Below, one piece after another: positions 1-8,168 of a DNA stretch of 64,000 nt. Every line of letters begins with the position of its first letter. Positions within the stretch are counted from its first letter, which is position 1. The notes under the pieces were generated by a model. It was not told where the DNA came from, made no database searches, and saw nothing but the letters and a program-made list of their open reading frames with translations. The DNA is from Aestuariispira insulae. Lineage in GTDB: Bacteria; Pseudomonadota; Alphaproteobacteria; UBA8366; Aestuariispiraceae. The translations under genes and the position numbers were made by a program. The DNA is taken from NCBI RefSeq assembly GCF_003385955.1, contig NZ_QRDW01000012.1:1-64000 (forward strand), written 5' to 3'.

Positions 1-1
1 C

Positions 2-91
2 CGCGATACCGCCATTCTGGAAAGGAGAAAACAGATCAAACTGACCACCATGAAAAACCGGCGCTTGAATCACTTCAAGCAAGCTGCTTAA
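2..91 (+). CDS. C-terminal fragment of an unidentified gene
   Basis: An open frame enters from the left edge of the window and stops at a TAA at 89-91, giving about 29 residues. The peptide is strongly basic (many Lys and Arg) and shows no recognisable motif. The helicase gene that follows is in the same frame but separated by this TAA and a TGA at 140-142, so the two are distinct reading frames unless the region is decayed. I cannot name a function. Confidence 0.35.
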   Translation, partial: RDTAILERRKQIKLTTMKNRRLNHFKQAA

Positions 92-184
92 ACATCAACA
101 AATGATGAGCCAGATCCTCCACTAAATCAGACGCTCAACTGACCCATTTGTTTTGACGACGGACACCACAGACCATCTGAACAT

Positions 185-1888
185 ATGTGGTCGGCACTGG
201 AAGATGTGGCTGACATCTTGGAACAGATGGCAGAGGGAACCTGTCTTCCCCGATATTATCTGGCCAGCCTTGATCCCGGTGTGGGCAAGACCAAGACCAT
301 GATCCACTTCATCCGGACGCTCCTGGCTTCTGAAGACCATGAAAGGGTGTCAGTTCTGATCTGCGTCTCCAGGCTGGATGAGATCCGGAATCTGGTGGAG
401 GAAATGGGTCTGTCCCGTTCGCAATTCTCGGTCCTGACCAGTGACACCGACCTGAATGGATTGGGGTCTGATGATCGGGACCAAGCCCGCATCCTGTTCA
501 CAACCCAACAGATGATAGAAAGCCGCTGCCAAGGAGAGCAGTTCAAGCATGTTTCGGCCTTCCATTATCAGGGACAGGCCAGGGATGTCAGAATCTGGGA
601 TGAAGCGATCCTTCCGGGACAGCCTTTGACATTGAAGCGGGATGACCTTGGTCACCTGTTCGGGCCGATCCGCCTCCGTCATCCCGCCCTGGCCAAGGAT
701 ATCGAAGACCTGTTCATCCAGATCAAGGAGGCGTCATGCGGTTCTCGTGTTGAGATACCGGACTACTCGGAAAAGCATGGCGTGGATCTGAATACAGTGA
801 TCGGATGCCTGTCTGAGTCACCCAAGCAGCATATCGACGCAGTCACCACTCTCTGGCTCCTGTCCGGGAAGCTGGTCACGGTGAAGCAGGACGGGGCTTC
901 CGGTAACACCCTGCTGGACTATCGGGACACCCTGCCGGATGACTTCGCACCGCTCCTGATCCTGGATGCTTCCGGGCGTGTCAGGGCGACCTATGACCAA
1001 TGGGAACGCAAGCGAGGCAACCTGATCCGCCTAAGCAAAGCCGAGAAGTCCTATCGGAACCTGACCGTCAACGTCTGGCAAACGGGAGGCGGCAAACATG
1101 CCTTTAGAACCAACGGCGAGCAACTGATTGACGGCATCGTCTCCACCATCAACAACAAGCCTAAAGAGGAATGGCTGGTGGTTCATCATAAAACCAAAGG
1201 AGGCATAGATGTGCCGAGCGGTGTCAAAGCCCTCATGGATGGTAATCCGGGTCGGGTTCACTTCACCCACTGGGGTGACCATCACGGAACTAACGCCTAT
1301 GCTCATGTTTCCAATGTCATCCTGGCTGGGACATTGTTCCTACCCGCTTCTCAATATGAGGCACTGGGGCGTCTCGGGGCGGGACTGTCTTCCGCTCAAA
1401 GCCTTGATCCCCAAGACTTCCAGCAGATCAGGATCGGGGAATACCGCCACCTGATTCTCCAAGCCCTGTGTCGCGGGTCGGTGCGGCGTTGTGACGGTGC
1501 CGTCTGCGCCCCCTGCGACGCTTACATCATTGCCTCAGCTCAAAGCGGCATTGCGGAAACCCTGCCCGAGATCTTCCCTGACTGCCGTGTCAAGCGCTGG
1601 CAACCGGTGAAGAAGGTCCTGAAGGGCAAGATTGCCGAAGCGCTCAAGGTCATCCAGGATTACTTCAGTTCCCACCCCAGGGAGCTACTGCCTTTCCGGG
1701 AGGTGGCAGATGCGGTCCAAATGACGGACTTGAAGAATTTCAGGCGGAGCATCCGCAAACATCCTGACTTTGTTGAGGCCCTGGCAGAAGCTGGTGTCAT
1801 GGAATTTGGACCGGGCAGGAACCCGACCGGCTTTCGCATGGCTGTTTCGGTCTTCGGCTTTGATGGGATCGATGACGGAGACTTCTAA
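185..1888 (+). CDS. P-loop/DEAD-like helicase of a mobile element
   Basis: The product is 567 residues. It shows a Walker A motif DPGVGKT at residues 30-36 and a Walker B-like RIWDEA around residues 136-141, the arrangement of DEAD-like NTPases. A Cys-rich patch (RRCDGAVCAPCDAY) lies in the last third, and the C-terminal ~80 residues look like a small basic winged-helix-type domain. Proteins of this kind occur in integrative elements and satellite phages as replication or mobilisation helicases; that role is inferred. No clear ribosome-binding site precedes the ATG at 185, and the P-loop lies unusually close to the N-terminus, so the true start may be different or the N-terminus may be lost. 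It lies outside the Tn7-like element, in the flank that ends in an att-like region. Confidence 0.6.
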   Translation: MWSALEDVADILEQMAEGTCLPRYYLASLDPGVGKTKTMIHFIRTLLASEDHERVSVLICVSRLDEIRNLVEEMGLSRSQFSVLTSDTDLNGLGSDDRDQARILFTTQQMIESRCQGEQFKHVSAFHYQGQARDVRIWDEAILPGQPLTLKRDDLGHLFGPIRLRHPALAKDIEDLFIQIKEASCGSRVEIPDYSEKHGVDLNTVIGCLSESPKQHIDAVTTLWLLSGKLVTVKQDGASGNTLLDYRDTLPDDFAPLLILDASGRVRATYDQWERKRGNLIRLSKAEKSYRNLTVNVWQTGGGKHAFRTNGEQLIDGIVSTINNKPKEEWLVVHHKTKGGIDVPSGVKALMDGNPGRVHFTHWGDHHGTNAYAHVSNVILAGTLFLPASQYEALGRLGAGLSSAQSLDPQDFQQIRIGEYRHLILQALCRGSVRRCDGAVCAPCDAYIIASAQSGIAETLPEIFPDCRVKRWQPVKKVLKGKIAEALKVIQDYFSSHPRELLPFREVADAVQMTDLKNFRRSIRKHPDFVEALAEAGVMEFGPGRNPTGFRMAVSVFGFDGIDDGDF

Positions 1889-2055
1889 GGCCCGGATTAT
1901 TTCGGTCCAAATTTGTGAGAGCCTATTAACGTAAGTGAGATGCGAGACTTCCCCCCATAGCCCCCTAGCCGTCAGCGGTGGTTGCGGAGGGCGGTCTCGT
2001 ATTCTTGCGCGTCTGCCTCTGCCTATCTGTTTTTGCGCTATGAGGGATTCACAGA

Positions 2056-2090
2056 TGCTACACAAGTTGCTACACTCCGAACCTGCTACG
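2056..2090 (+). repeat. Three TGCTAC(A) direct repeats, possible integrase arm sites
   Basis: TGCTACA occurs at 2056-2062 and 2068-2074, and TGCTACG at 2084-2090, spaced 12 and 16 bp apart. They lie 40-80 bp from the palindromic core at 2132-2148. Short direct repeats at this distance from a core are the normal layout of the arm-binding sites of tyrosine integrases, so this stretch may be one end of an integrative element whose other end and integrase lie left of the window. The integrase role is inference. Confidence 0.35.
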
Positions 2091-2132
2091 GGTGGATCTT
2101 CGACGGTCTGACTGTGCGTGAGCGGAACAGAG

Positions 2133-2150
2133 GAACCCAGGGTTTCCATA
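2133..2150 (+). repeat. 18-bp direct repeat, left copy, abutting the transposon
   Basis: GAACCCAGGGTTTCCATA is identical to 20558-20575. It ends exactly one base before the TGTCAGA terminus of the Tn7-like element. Including the preceding G, the core reads GGAACCC-A-GGGTTTCC, an imperfect palindrome as in integrase crossover sites. It is much longer than the 5-bp duplication made by Tn7. Confidence 0.8.
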
Positions 2151-2260
2151 TGTCAGATCCCACACCAGATTTGGCAGGTCAAAATTAGAGTGGTGATTTT
2201 CCGGCTATTTCCCCCTAAAAATACCCACTCTATTTTTGAAAAAGTTGCAAAATCACTAAA
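2151..2260 (+). repeat. Transposon left end with candidate TnsB sites
   Basis: The terminal inverted repeat occupies about 2151-2175. CCAGATTTGGCA at 2164-2175 resembles the right-end site CCAGTTTGGAAT (inverted), and AAGTTGCAAAAT at 2242-2253 resembles the right-end AAGTTGGAAAT. AAATTAGAGTG at 2182-2192 recurs in the same orientation at 20518-20528. The stretch up to about 2445 is AT-rich and gene-free, with a further repeat TC(A/G)CTAAACTAGA near 2252-2265 and 2422-2435. Assignment as TnsB sites rests on similarity to the right end only. Confidence 0.6.
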
Positions 2261-2460
2261 CTAGATTTGTCTAGATTCTTGAGGAAAAGGCTGCGTACCA
2301 CCCTTTTTCAGATTTCTGGTATCTCTTCGTAAACAGGTTCATCCCCTTTTGAGTATATTTTCATTAACTTAAACCAAAATATGTGGGTTGCTAATTTTGA
2401 AGCGCTCTGCAATTCTTCAACTCGCTAAACTAGAAATTTTGTGGGGAAGGGGGCTGCTGG

Positions 2461-2637
2461 TTGGTGAGTGAAGAAGAAATTCAAAATTTCAAGGATGGTC
2501 CAATTGTTCGTGAAATAATTGAATTAGAAAGAAGTTATTTCTTCGAAAAGCGTAATGTGAAGACCGAACGCCAGAGAAAGCTACGCGATCTTATTGAGCG
2601 TCACACCAGGCCCGGAGATCATTCAAATGATTCTTGA
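2461..2637 (+). CDS. Small 57-58 residue protein upstream of a truncated ATPase
   Basis: A frame with a purine-rich ribosome-binding site (AAGGGGG near 2446-2453) begins at TTG 2461 or GTG 2464 and ends TGA 2635-2637. The peptide is acidic, then basic, and mostly predicted helical (motif FKDGPIVREIIELE, then FFEKRNVKTERQRKL). Its end overlaps the ATG at 2627 of the ATPase fragment, which indicates translational coupling. Small proteins encoded just before an SMC/RecF-like ATPase are common in multi-component defence loci. The specific family is not recognised. It is probably a leftover of a system whose ATPase has been truncated. Confidence 0.45.
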   Translation: MVSEEEIQNFKDGPIVREIIELERSYFFEKRNVKTERQRKLRDLIERHTRPGDHSNDS

Positions 2638-2800
2638 TGAGATCAGGCTTACCGACTTTCGGTGTTTTTACGGAAAAACACGTATTCGCTTCTCCGAAGA
2701 TCCCGACAAAAATGTCACTCTCATTTATGCGGAAAGTGGTTTCGATGATCGCTCATTGATCATTTCGCCGCTATTTTTCTCTGTAACGGAGAACAAATGA
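2627..2800 (+). pseudogene. Truncated SMC/RecF-like AAA ATPase N-terminus
   Basis: From the ATG at 2627 the peptide starts MILDEIRLTDFRCFYG and continues to VTLIYAESG. This is the classic N-terminus of RecF/DndD/AAA_23-type ATPases: first strand, Phe-Arg-x-Phe, then the start of the P-loop strand. Where the GKT of the Walker A motif should follow AESG, the sequence instead runs into unrelated residues and stops at 2798-2800, 57 residues in total. An intact member would have several hundred residues. The stop codon overlaps the ATG of the helicase gene (ATGA at 2797-2800). The recombination that installed the downstream operon probably replaced the rest of the ATPase while keeping translational coupling. 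Confidence 0.6.
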
Positions 2801-4434
2801 CGTCTCCTGGCATATCGATCGAACATGTCATCAATGGCATGAAACGCGCAAGTCTTTGCCGACTTCTCGGCGACGAGCTCGTCGAGACGTTGCGGCAGCT
2901 CTTAGCTTCAACGCCTACAGATGACGCTCTTCGGAATGTCGCAAATGTCCTTTACGCCGACAATAACCCGACAAGCATCCAAGACGCCGCGGTGCGGAAT
3001 ATCATCATCGATAGCTTGAGCTTGGAAAAGGCGCGGGAACTAGCCGACAAACTAAGATTGAAGACGAAGGGTAATTTCTACACCTCCCTAAAGGCATTCG
3101 ATCCAGCGAAAAATCCGGACCACACAGGCGCTCTCTTTTCCTTCTTCGGCATCACGGAAGACCCGAGCGCACAAATGGTGCGCAAGCCGGCAATAAACGA
3201 AGTCACCCCAGAATACGGCCTATTCCCCCATCAGCGAGACGTAGCACGGCGCGCTCAAATGGCGCTTGAAGTGCACCCCAATAAGGTTGTCGTGCATATG
3301 CCAACCGGCGCAGGTAAGACGCGCACCGCGATGCACATCATTGCACGGCATCTAATTGATCACGGACCGACTGTCGTCTGCTGGCTGGCGAACAGCGGCG
3401 AATTATTGGAACAGGCAGCAGAAGATTTTGAAAAATGCTGGCGCGTGTTGGGGGATCAACCCGTGATGGTCTATCGATTTTGGGGAGATCGAAACATAGA
3501 CCTAAGTGAGGTACGAAACGGGATTCTCGTAGCTGGATTCGCGAAGATGCACGCGGCCTATTCACGTAATCAGAACGCCCTGATAGCACTCGGGGACAGA
3601 GCCAGCCTTACAGTTGTAGATGAAGCTCATCAAGCGATTGCCCGGACCTATAGATCTGTGATTGAGGCTCTTTATACCAAGCAGCCCGAGAATCAGTTGC
3701 TCGGCCTGACAGCAACACCGGGCCGCACATGGAACGACGCAGGAGCTGACGCCGAACTGTCAGAATTCTTTGCCAATAGTAAGGTTACGCTAGACGTGCC
3801 CGGCTACAGCGATCCGGTCGATTTTCTGATATCAGAGGGCTATCTGGCGAAACCAACATTTACCTCTGTTCGGTTCGACGGCGACCTTGGCTTATCCGAT
3901 AAAGAAGTCAAAGCGGCCGAAGCTGGCGTGGATATTTCCGACGAGTCTCTACGGACAATTTCGGATAGTGGCGCGCGCAATTTCATAATCATTCGAGCAA
4001 TCGAGGACCTTTTACAAAGGCACAACCGAATCATCGTTTTCGGGGCTTCTGTGCGGCACGCCCACTTAATTACAGGACTGCTTGTCGCGCGTGGACACGA
4101 CGGAAAGCTTGTTACCGGCGAAACACCTATCGCCCGACGAGAGCGCATTATTCGGCAGTTCAAGAGTGACGCCCCTCGGGCAATGGTTTTGTGCAATTTT
4201 GGAGTTCTAACGACGGGCTTCGATGCACCGCGGACGAGCGCCGCTGTTATAGCACGCCCTACAAAGTCGCTGGTCTTGTACAGCCAAATGGTCGGACGCG
4301 CGACGAGAGGTCCGCGTGCTGGAGGCAACGAAACATCAGAAATTGTGACAGTCGTCGATACGAACTTACCCGGTTTCGGCAGCGTCGCAGAGGCATTTAC
4401 GAATTGGGAGGACGTATGGCATGAGCACGAGTAA
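2797..4434 (+). CDS. SF2 DEAH helicase, first gene of the SspFGH-type effector operon
   Basis: The 545-residue protein has a ~140-residue N-terminal helical region, then a ResIII-like helicase core: Q-motif region FPHQRDVARR (residues 143-152), Walker A MPTGAGKT (168-175), DEAH (275-278), motif III LTATPGR (304-310), and in the second RecA domain TTGFDAP and motif VI QMVGRATRGPR. It would translocate on or unwind DNA using ATP. A GGAG Shine-Dalgarno precedes the ATG. Its end overlaps the GHKL gene by 14 nt. Convergence with sspBCD matches the published sspBCD-sspFGH cassette, in which FGH damages DNA lacking phosphorothioate and blocks phage replication. I assign it to that trio by order and domain content, without choosing the letter. 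Confidence 0.8.
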   Translation: MTSPGISIEHVINGMKRASLCRLLGDELVETLRQLLASTPTDDALRNVANVLYADNNPTSIQDAAVRNIIIDSLSLEKARELADKLRLKTKGNFYTSLKAFDPAKNPDHTGALFSFFGITEDPSAQMVRKPAINEVTPEYGLFPHQRDVARRAQMALEVHPNKVVVHMPTGAGKTRTAMHIIARHLIDHGPTVVCWLANSGELLEQAAEDFEKCWRVLGDQPVMVYRFWGDRNIDLSEVRNGILVAGFAKMHAAYSRNQNALIALGDRASLTVVDEAHQAIARTYRSVIEALYTKQPENQLLGLTATPGRTWNDAGADAELSEFFANSKVTLDVPGYSDPVDFLISEGYLAKPTFTSVRFDGDLGLSDKEVKAAEAGVDISDESLRTISDSGARNFIIIRAIEDLLQRHNRIIVFGASVRHAHLITGLLVARGHDGKLVTGETPIARRERIIRQFKSDAPRAMVLCNFGVLTTGFDAPRTSAAVIARPTKSLVLYSQMVGRATRGPRAGGNETSEIVTVVDTNLPGFGSVAEAFTNWEDVWHEHE

Positions 4435-6250
4435 TGCGGAAGATATCATTGAAAATGCATTTGATGGTGAAGTAATCCCCCCATCGCTGGCGCTCAAGGC
4501 CATGCGCGACAGCGGGTATAAAAACACAGCCTACGCCCTCGCTGAACTCATCGACAATTCGGTCCAAGCCAATGCGAGCTTCGTCGAAATCTTTTGCATC
4601 GAAAAGCGCGTCCTGGTTAAGGAACGAGAACGCCGCCGAATTGCTGAGATAGCCGTACTAGATAATGGGTCCGGAATGGACATGACGGTACTTCGTCTTG
4701 CGTTACAATTCGGCAACGGCACGCATTTGAATGACCGAAGTGGCATAGGAAGGTTCGGCATGGGCCTTCCGAATGCCTCAATATCTCAATGCCGACGGCT
4801 GGATGTGTGGACGTGGCAAGCTGGGCCTGACAACGCCCTACATTCGTACCTCGACCTAGACGACGTAGAATCTGGGAAAACCCGTCATGTCCCAGTTCCC
4901 GAAGCAAAAAATGTACCGAATGAATGGCTTAGCAGGTCAGAGGGAATTGGTACGACCGGGACGCTTATCGTGTGGAGCAACTTCGAGGACCACCGTCTTA
5001 CATGGAGAAGCGGTCGTGCAACGTTGGAAAACACGGAGGCCCTCGTCGGCAGGATGTATCGAAAGTTTATCCATGAGGGGAAAACAGATATTCGGCTTGC
5101 CGCATTGGAGGACGACACATCCACTTTTGATATGCGGGCACGAGCAAACGATCCAATGTATCTCACGGTGCCCTCTTCGACGCCTGCGCCGTTCGATAAA
5201 CGGCCAATGTTTAAAGTCTGGGGAGAACAACACCGCGAGTTTCCTGTCGAATATGAGGGGGAAACACACAGCGTTCATGTTCGTATGTCATGGGCAAGTT
5301 CGGAAACGATCCCTGACGATGGCACGGACCGAGGCCGAACGCCCTACGGCAAGCATGCGGCTAAGAACATTGGAGTCTCAATCGTCAGGGCTGGCCGAGA
5401 GCTCGAACTAGACAGCACTTGGGCCCTTGGCTACGACCCAAGAGAGCGTTGGTGGGGGGTAGAAGTGGAATTTCCTCCCGCGTTGGATGAAGTCTTTGGC
5501 GTCACAAATAACAAGCAAGCTGCCACAGTCTTTTCGCATATGTCCCAGTTTGAGTGGGAAAACGAAGCTGAGCCAGGTGAGAAGTATATGGACTTCAAGT
5601 CTCGGCTCGAAGAGGAAGGCGATACTCGCCATCTCGTCATTGATATTGTGGTCTACGTCCGCGAGCAGCTTGCTCAAATCCGCAACCGCATTCAAGATCA
5701 AACGAAAGGCATTCGAGGTGGCGGAAAGCGTCACGATGACGTGTCAATTGAAGACAAGGCTACGACAAAGTGGAAAGATCGCGCAAACAAAGGCTACAAA
5801 ACCGACATCGATGATGAAGATTATGACGATAAAGCTCGGGATGATCTAACAAACGATCTTATCAAGAACAAAAATTATAGCGAAGAGGTCGCCAAAGAAA
5901 TTGCTCAAGCGGTAAAGACAAGAGGTAGAAAACTAATTTTCGTTACCGCTGAAACTGATTCACAAGCATTTTTCAACGTAGATATTCGCCCCGGCGGCAT
6001 AACAGAAATCGTCTTCAATACGCGCCATCCTGTATACGAAAAGCTTGTGCGCGCACTAGATACAGATGTTACGGAAACATCTTCCAGCGAACTTGTTACT
6101 CGAATCGAAAATGCCTCGGATACCTTAAAGTTACTCCTTGCAGCTTGGGCTCGTTACGAAGAGGAAGATTACCCTGCACGGGATAGAATTCGTGATATCC
6201 GCCACGAGTGGGGTAAAATGGCCAAAAACTTCATCGGCGATGAGGATTGA
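4421..6250 (+). CDS. GHKL-fold ATPase, second gene of the SspFGH-type operon
   Basis: The 609-residue protein carries the Bergerat ATP-binding fold: N-box ELIDNS (residues 42-47, Asn46 for Mg), G1 box DNGSGM (81-86) and G2 box GIGRFGMGLPNAS (108-120), as in Hsp90/MutL/MORC-type ATPases. There is no histidine-phosphotransfer domain, so it is not a sensor kinase. The C-terminal 200 residues are highly charged (Lys/Asp/Glu-rich near residues 420-500) and may bind partners or DNA. It overlaps the helicase gene upstream and leaves 3 nt before the PLD gene, so the three are surely co-translated. In the Ssp context it likely acts as an ATP-gated clamp or switch of the effector complex; that is inference from the fold. 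Confidence 0.8.
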   Translation: MSTSNAEDIIENAFDGEVIPPSLALKAMRDSGYKNTAYALAELIDNSVQANASFVEIFCIEKRVLVKERERRRIAEIAVLDNGSGMDMTVLRLALQFGNGTHLNDRSGIGRFGMGLPNASISQCRRLDVWTWQAGPDNALHSYLDLDDVESGKTRHVPVPEAKNVPNEWLSRSEGIGTTGTLIVWSNFEDHRLTWRSGRATLENTEALVGRMYRKFIHEGKTDIRLAALEDDTSTFDMRARANDPMYLTVPSSTPAPFDKRPMFKVWGEQHREFPVEYEGETHSVHVRMSWASSETIPDDGTDRGRTPYGKHAAKNIGVSIVRAGRELELDSTWALGYDPRERWWGVEVEFPPALDEVFGVTNNKQAATVFSHMSQFEWENEAEPGEKYMDFKSRLEEEGDTRHLVIDIVVYVREQLAQIRNRIQDQTKGIRGGGKRHDDVSIEDKATTKWKDRANKGYKTDIDDEDYDDKARDDLTNDLIKNKNYSEEVAKEIAQAVKTRGRKLIFVTAETDSQAFFNVDIRPGGITEIVFNTRHPVYEKLVRALDTDVTETSSSELVTRIENASDTLKLLLAAWARYEEEDYPARDRIRDIRHEWGKMAKNFIGDED

Positions 6251-6253
6251 TCT

Positions 6254-7204
6254 ATGCTCTTGCCAGGACCGGAGCTCATTGATCTTTGCCGAAACGGCAA
6301 GAAGGAAGTAATCCTCATCGCGCCATTCATGAAGTGTGATGCGGTGCAGATGGCGTTTGATGCGATTCCTCGAAGCGTGACTTCGGTAAAGTGCGTAACA
6401 CGTTGGAAAGCTGAAGAGGTACTGGCTGGCGTCAGCGATCTCGAAGTTTTCGATCTGATCAAAGAACGAAACGGCGCATCACTTCATGTGCAGCCTGTTC
6501 TTCACGCGAAATATTATCGTGCGGATGATGCATGCCTCATCGGCTCCGCCAATCTGACTAAGAGGGGCATGGGATGGGCAATGCCCTCAAATTTAGAACT
6601 CTTAGTGCATCTGGAGGCCAAATTAGACCGCCTGAGAGCTTTCGAAGCGCTCGTATTTTCCACTGCCATAGAGGCTACGGACGAGCTGCGAAGTGAAGTC
6701 GCGCATACAGTTCAAGAATTGGAAGACGAAGGAAATGTCTACATAGCCGAGGAAACGCCAACGGACGACAGTACGTCATCGATCCCGCCGGAGTATTGGC
6801 TGCCATTATGCCTTCGTCCGGAGCTTCTCTTTCCGATTTTCACTGAGACTCAAACTGATCGCATAGTCGGATGGACCCTCGAAGCGGGAAGACGCGATAT
6901 CGGGGCGCTACGCATACCAAAGCACCTCTCGGCAGTTTATTTTCGAAAATACGTCGCTGCTCTTTTGAGGCAATCACCTGTAGTGCAAGCTCTAAACAAG
7001 ATTGCCCATAAACCGATTACCCCTGCCGAAGGACGAGAATTTATTGCTGAGCACGTTCCCGAAGATTACCGCGCCTATGGCAATGACCAGCACTGGGAAA
7101 CAATGCGAAACTGGCTTCTGCACTTTCTCTCAAACGAATACCGCCAACCCACCGGCTCTTTCGACCTCCAGAGAGGAACAGAAATCGCGCGTTATTCTCG
7201 CTAA
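6254..7204 (+). CDS. Phospholipase D-like nuclease-type protein, third gene of the SspFGH-type operon
   Basis: The 316-residue protein has a single HKD-type motif: HAKYYRADDACLIGSANLTK at residues 84-103, with His84, Lys86 and Asn100 in the expected spacing. One HKD motif per chain implies that two subunits form the active site, as in the Nuc and BfiI nucleases. The rest is a mixed helical domain of unknown type. Being last in the helicase-GHKL-PLD operon, it is the best candidate for the DNA-cutting component of the phosphorothioate-sensing effector. Nuclease activity is inferred; PLD-fold proteins can also act on lipids, though a signal peptide is absent. 124 bp of non-coding DNA separates it from the convergent sspD. 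Confidence 0.75.
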   Translation: MLLPGPELIDLCRNGKKEVILIAPFMKCDAVQMAFDAIPRSVTSVKCVTRWKAEEVLAGVSDLEVFDLIKERNGASLHVQPVLHAKYYRADDACLIGSANLTKRGMGWAMPSNLELLVHLEAKLDRLRAFEALVFSTAIEATDELRSEVAHTVQELEDEGNVYIAEETPTDDSTSSIPPEYWLPLCLRPELLFPIFTETQTDRIVGWTLEAGRRDIGALRIPKHLSAVYFRKYVAALLRQSPVVQALNKIAHKPITPAEGREFIAEHVPEDYRAYGNDQHWETMRNWLLHFLSNEYRQPTGSFDLQRGTEIARYSR

Positions 7205-7328
7205 CCAGAAACTTTTGGAATTGTAATAGTAGTGAACTGCGAACATCGGCGCAGGCCCAGATTTTCCGCGATGAACAAGGAGATGCAGCCTCCTGGGCGG
7301 TGCATTTGATCTGATAAGTCTGCACTTG

Positions 7329-8168
7329 CTATTTGTGACAAGCGAGACAGGCTTTGGCCTGGCCATAGAGTTCGTCAATATCGAAAGTCTCGTCATCATC
7401 CCGTAGTGGATTCTGCCGGCGCTTTGCCTTCATCCGTTCGAGCCGCTTCTCGTAGTCCTTCTTGATCTGCCTGACCCGCTCCGGCTGGATCATCTCATCT
7501 AGGGATTCTCCTTGAGACCAGGTAAAGGGCGAGCCATGGGCAACGGCGTCTTTCTCGTAGGATTTGGCCTCTTCAAAGGCTTCGGGGTGTTGCTCTTTGA
7601 GACGTACCCATTCAATTTTCTGCTGATAGAAGCAGAAAGTACAGCCGCTGCGGGAACGCCAATCATAGTAGCGTGGCAAGCCAAGTCCGGACGCGTCGAG
7701 AATGTCGTGTACTCCGGGCTTGTCGATTCCGGCCTCTTTGAACGGCAAAACAATTTTCAGCCTGTCATGCTTGGAACTGTAACCCTCCCGGTACTCTTCG
7801 TCCGCGCGTATCGCAACGTAACTATAGACCGTGCTACCCTCTTCTAAGATGGGACGAAGCCATTGTTCAAATGGCCGAAGCTTGAGCTGCCTCGTGCACC
7901 ACCGTGTTTGCGGCGAAGGCAAGAAGCTATTGTATTGCTTGAGCCAAAAATCAAAGTCACGGTCTGGATTGAGCCGCAGGATAGCCTTTCCGAGAAACCC
8001 CTCAAGACGGCCCAAAAATTCATAAACTTCAGGAAGCTCTTTTCCCGTGTCGGTAAAGAAATACTCGATATCGAGTTCAGGATGGTGCTGCCGCATGTAG
8101 ACCGCAAGGGCGGCACTGTCTTTACCACCGGAGAGGCCCAACACATGCTTTTCCGACACGACGCTCAC
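7329..8168 (-). CDS. sspD: SspD, PAPS-reductase-like ATP pyrophosphatase for DNA phosphorothioation
   Basis: The 279-residue protein begins with a PP-loop SGGKDS at residues 13-18, which binds and activates ATP, followed by a FTDTGKELPE stretch typical of PAPS reductase/DndC proteins. Conserved cysteines are Cys91 (RWCTRQLK), Cys176 and Cys179 (SGCTFCF), with a C-terminal CxxC at 274-277. Several of these fit an iron-sulfur cluster ligand set as in DndC. The protein is thought to adenylate the DNA backbone phosphate and transfer sulfur supplied by the desulfurase. Its ATG overlaps the stop of sspC by 4 nt, so it is the last gene of a coupled sspB-sspC-sspD operon. Confidence 0.85.
   Translation of the reverse strand: MSVVSEKHVLGLSGGKDSAALAVYMRQHHPELDIEYFFTDTGKELPEVYEFLGRLEGFLGKAILRLNPDRDFDFWLKQYNSFLPSPQTRWCTRQLKLRPFEQWLRPILEEGSTVYSYVAIRADEEYREGYSSKHDRLKIVLPFKEAGIDKPGVHDILDASGLGLPRYYDWRSRSGCTFCFYQQKIEWVRLKEQHPEAFEEAKSYEKDAVAHGSPFTWSQGESLDEMIQPERVRQIKKDYEKRLERMKAKRRQNPLRDDDETFDIDELYGQAKACLACHK

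Noticed and set aside
2594-2800. Start of the ATPase fragment at 2594
   Set aside because: The conserved beginning of the family is MILDEIRLTDF at 2627, which overlaps the end of the upstream small gene as coupled genes do.
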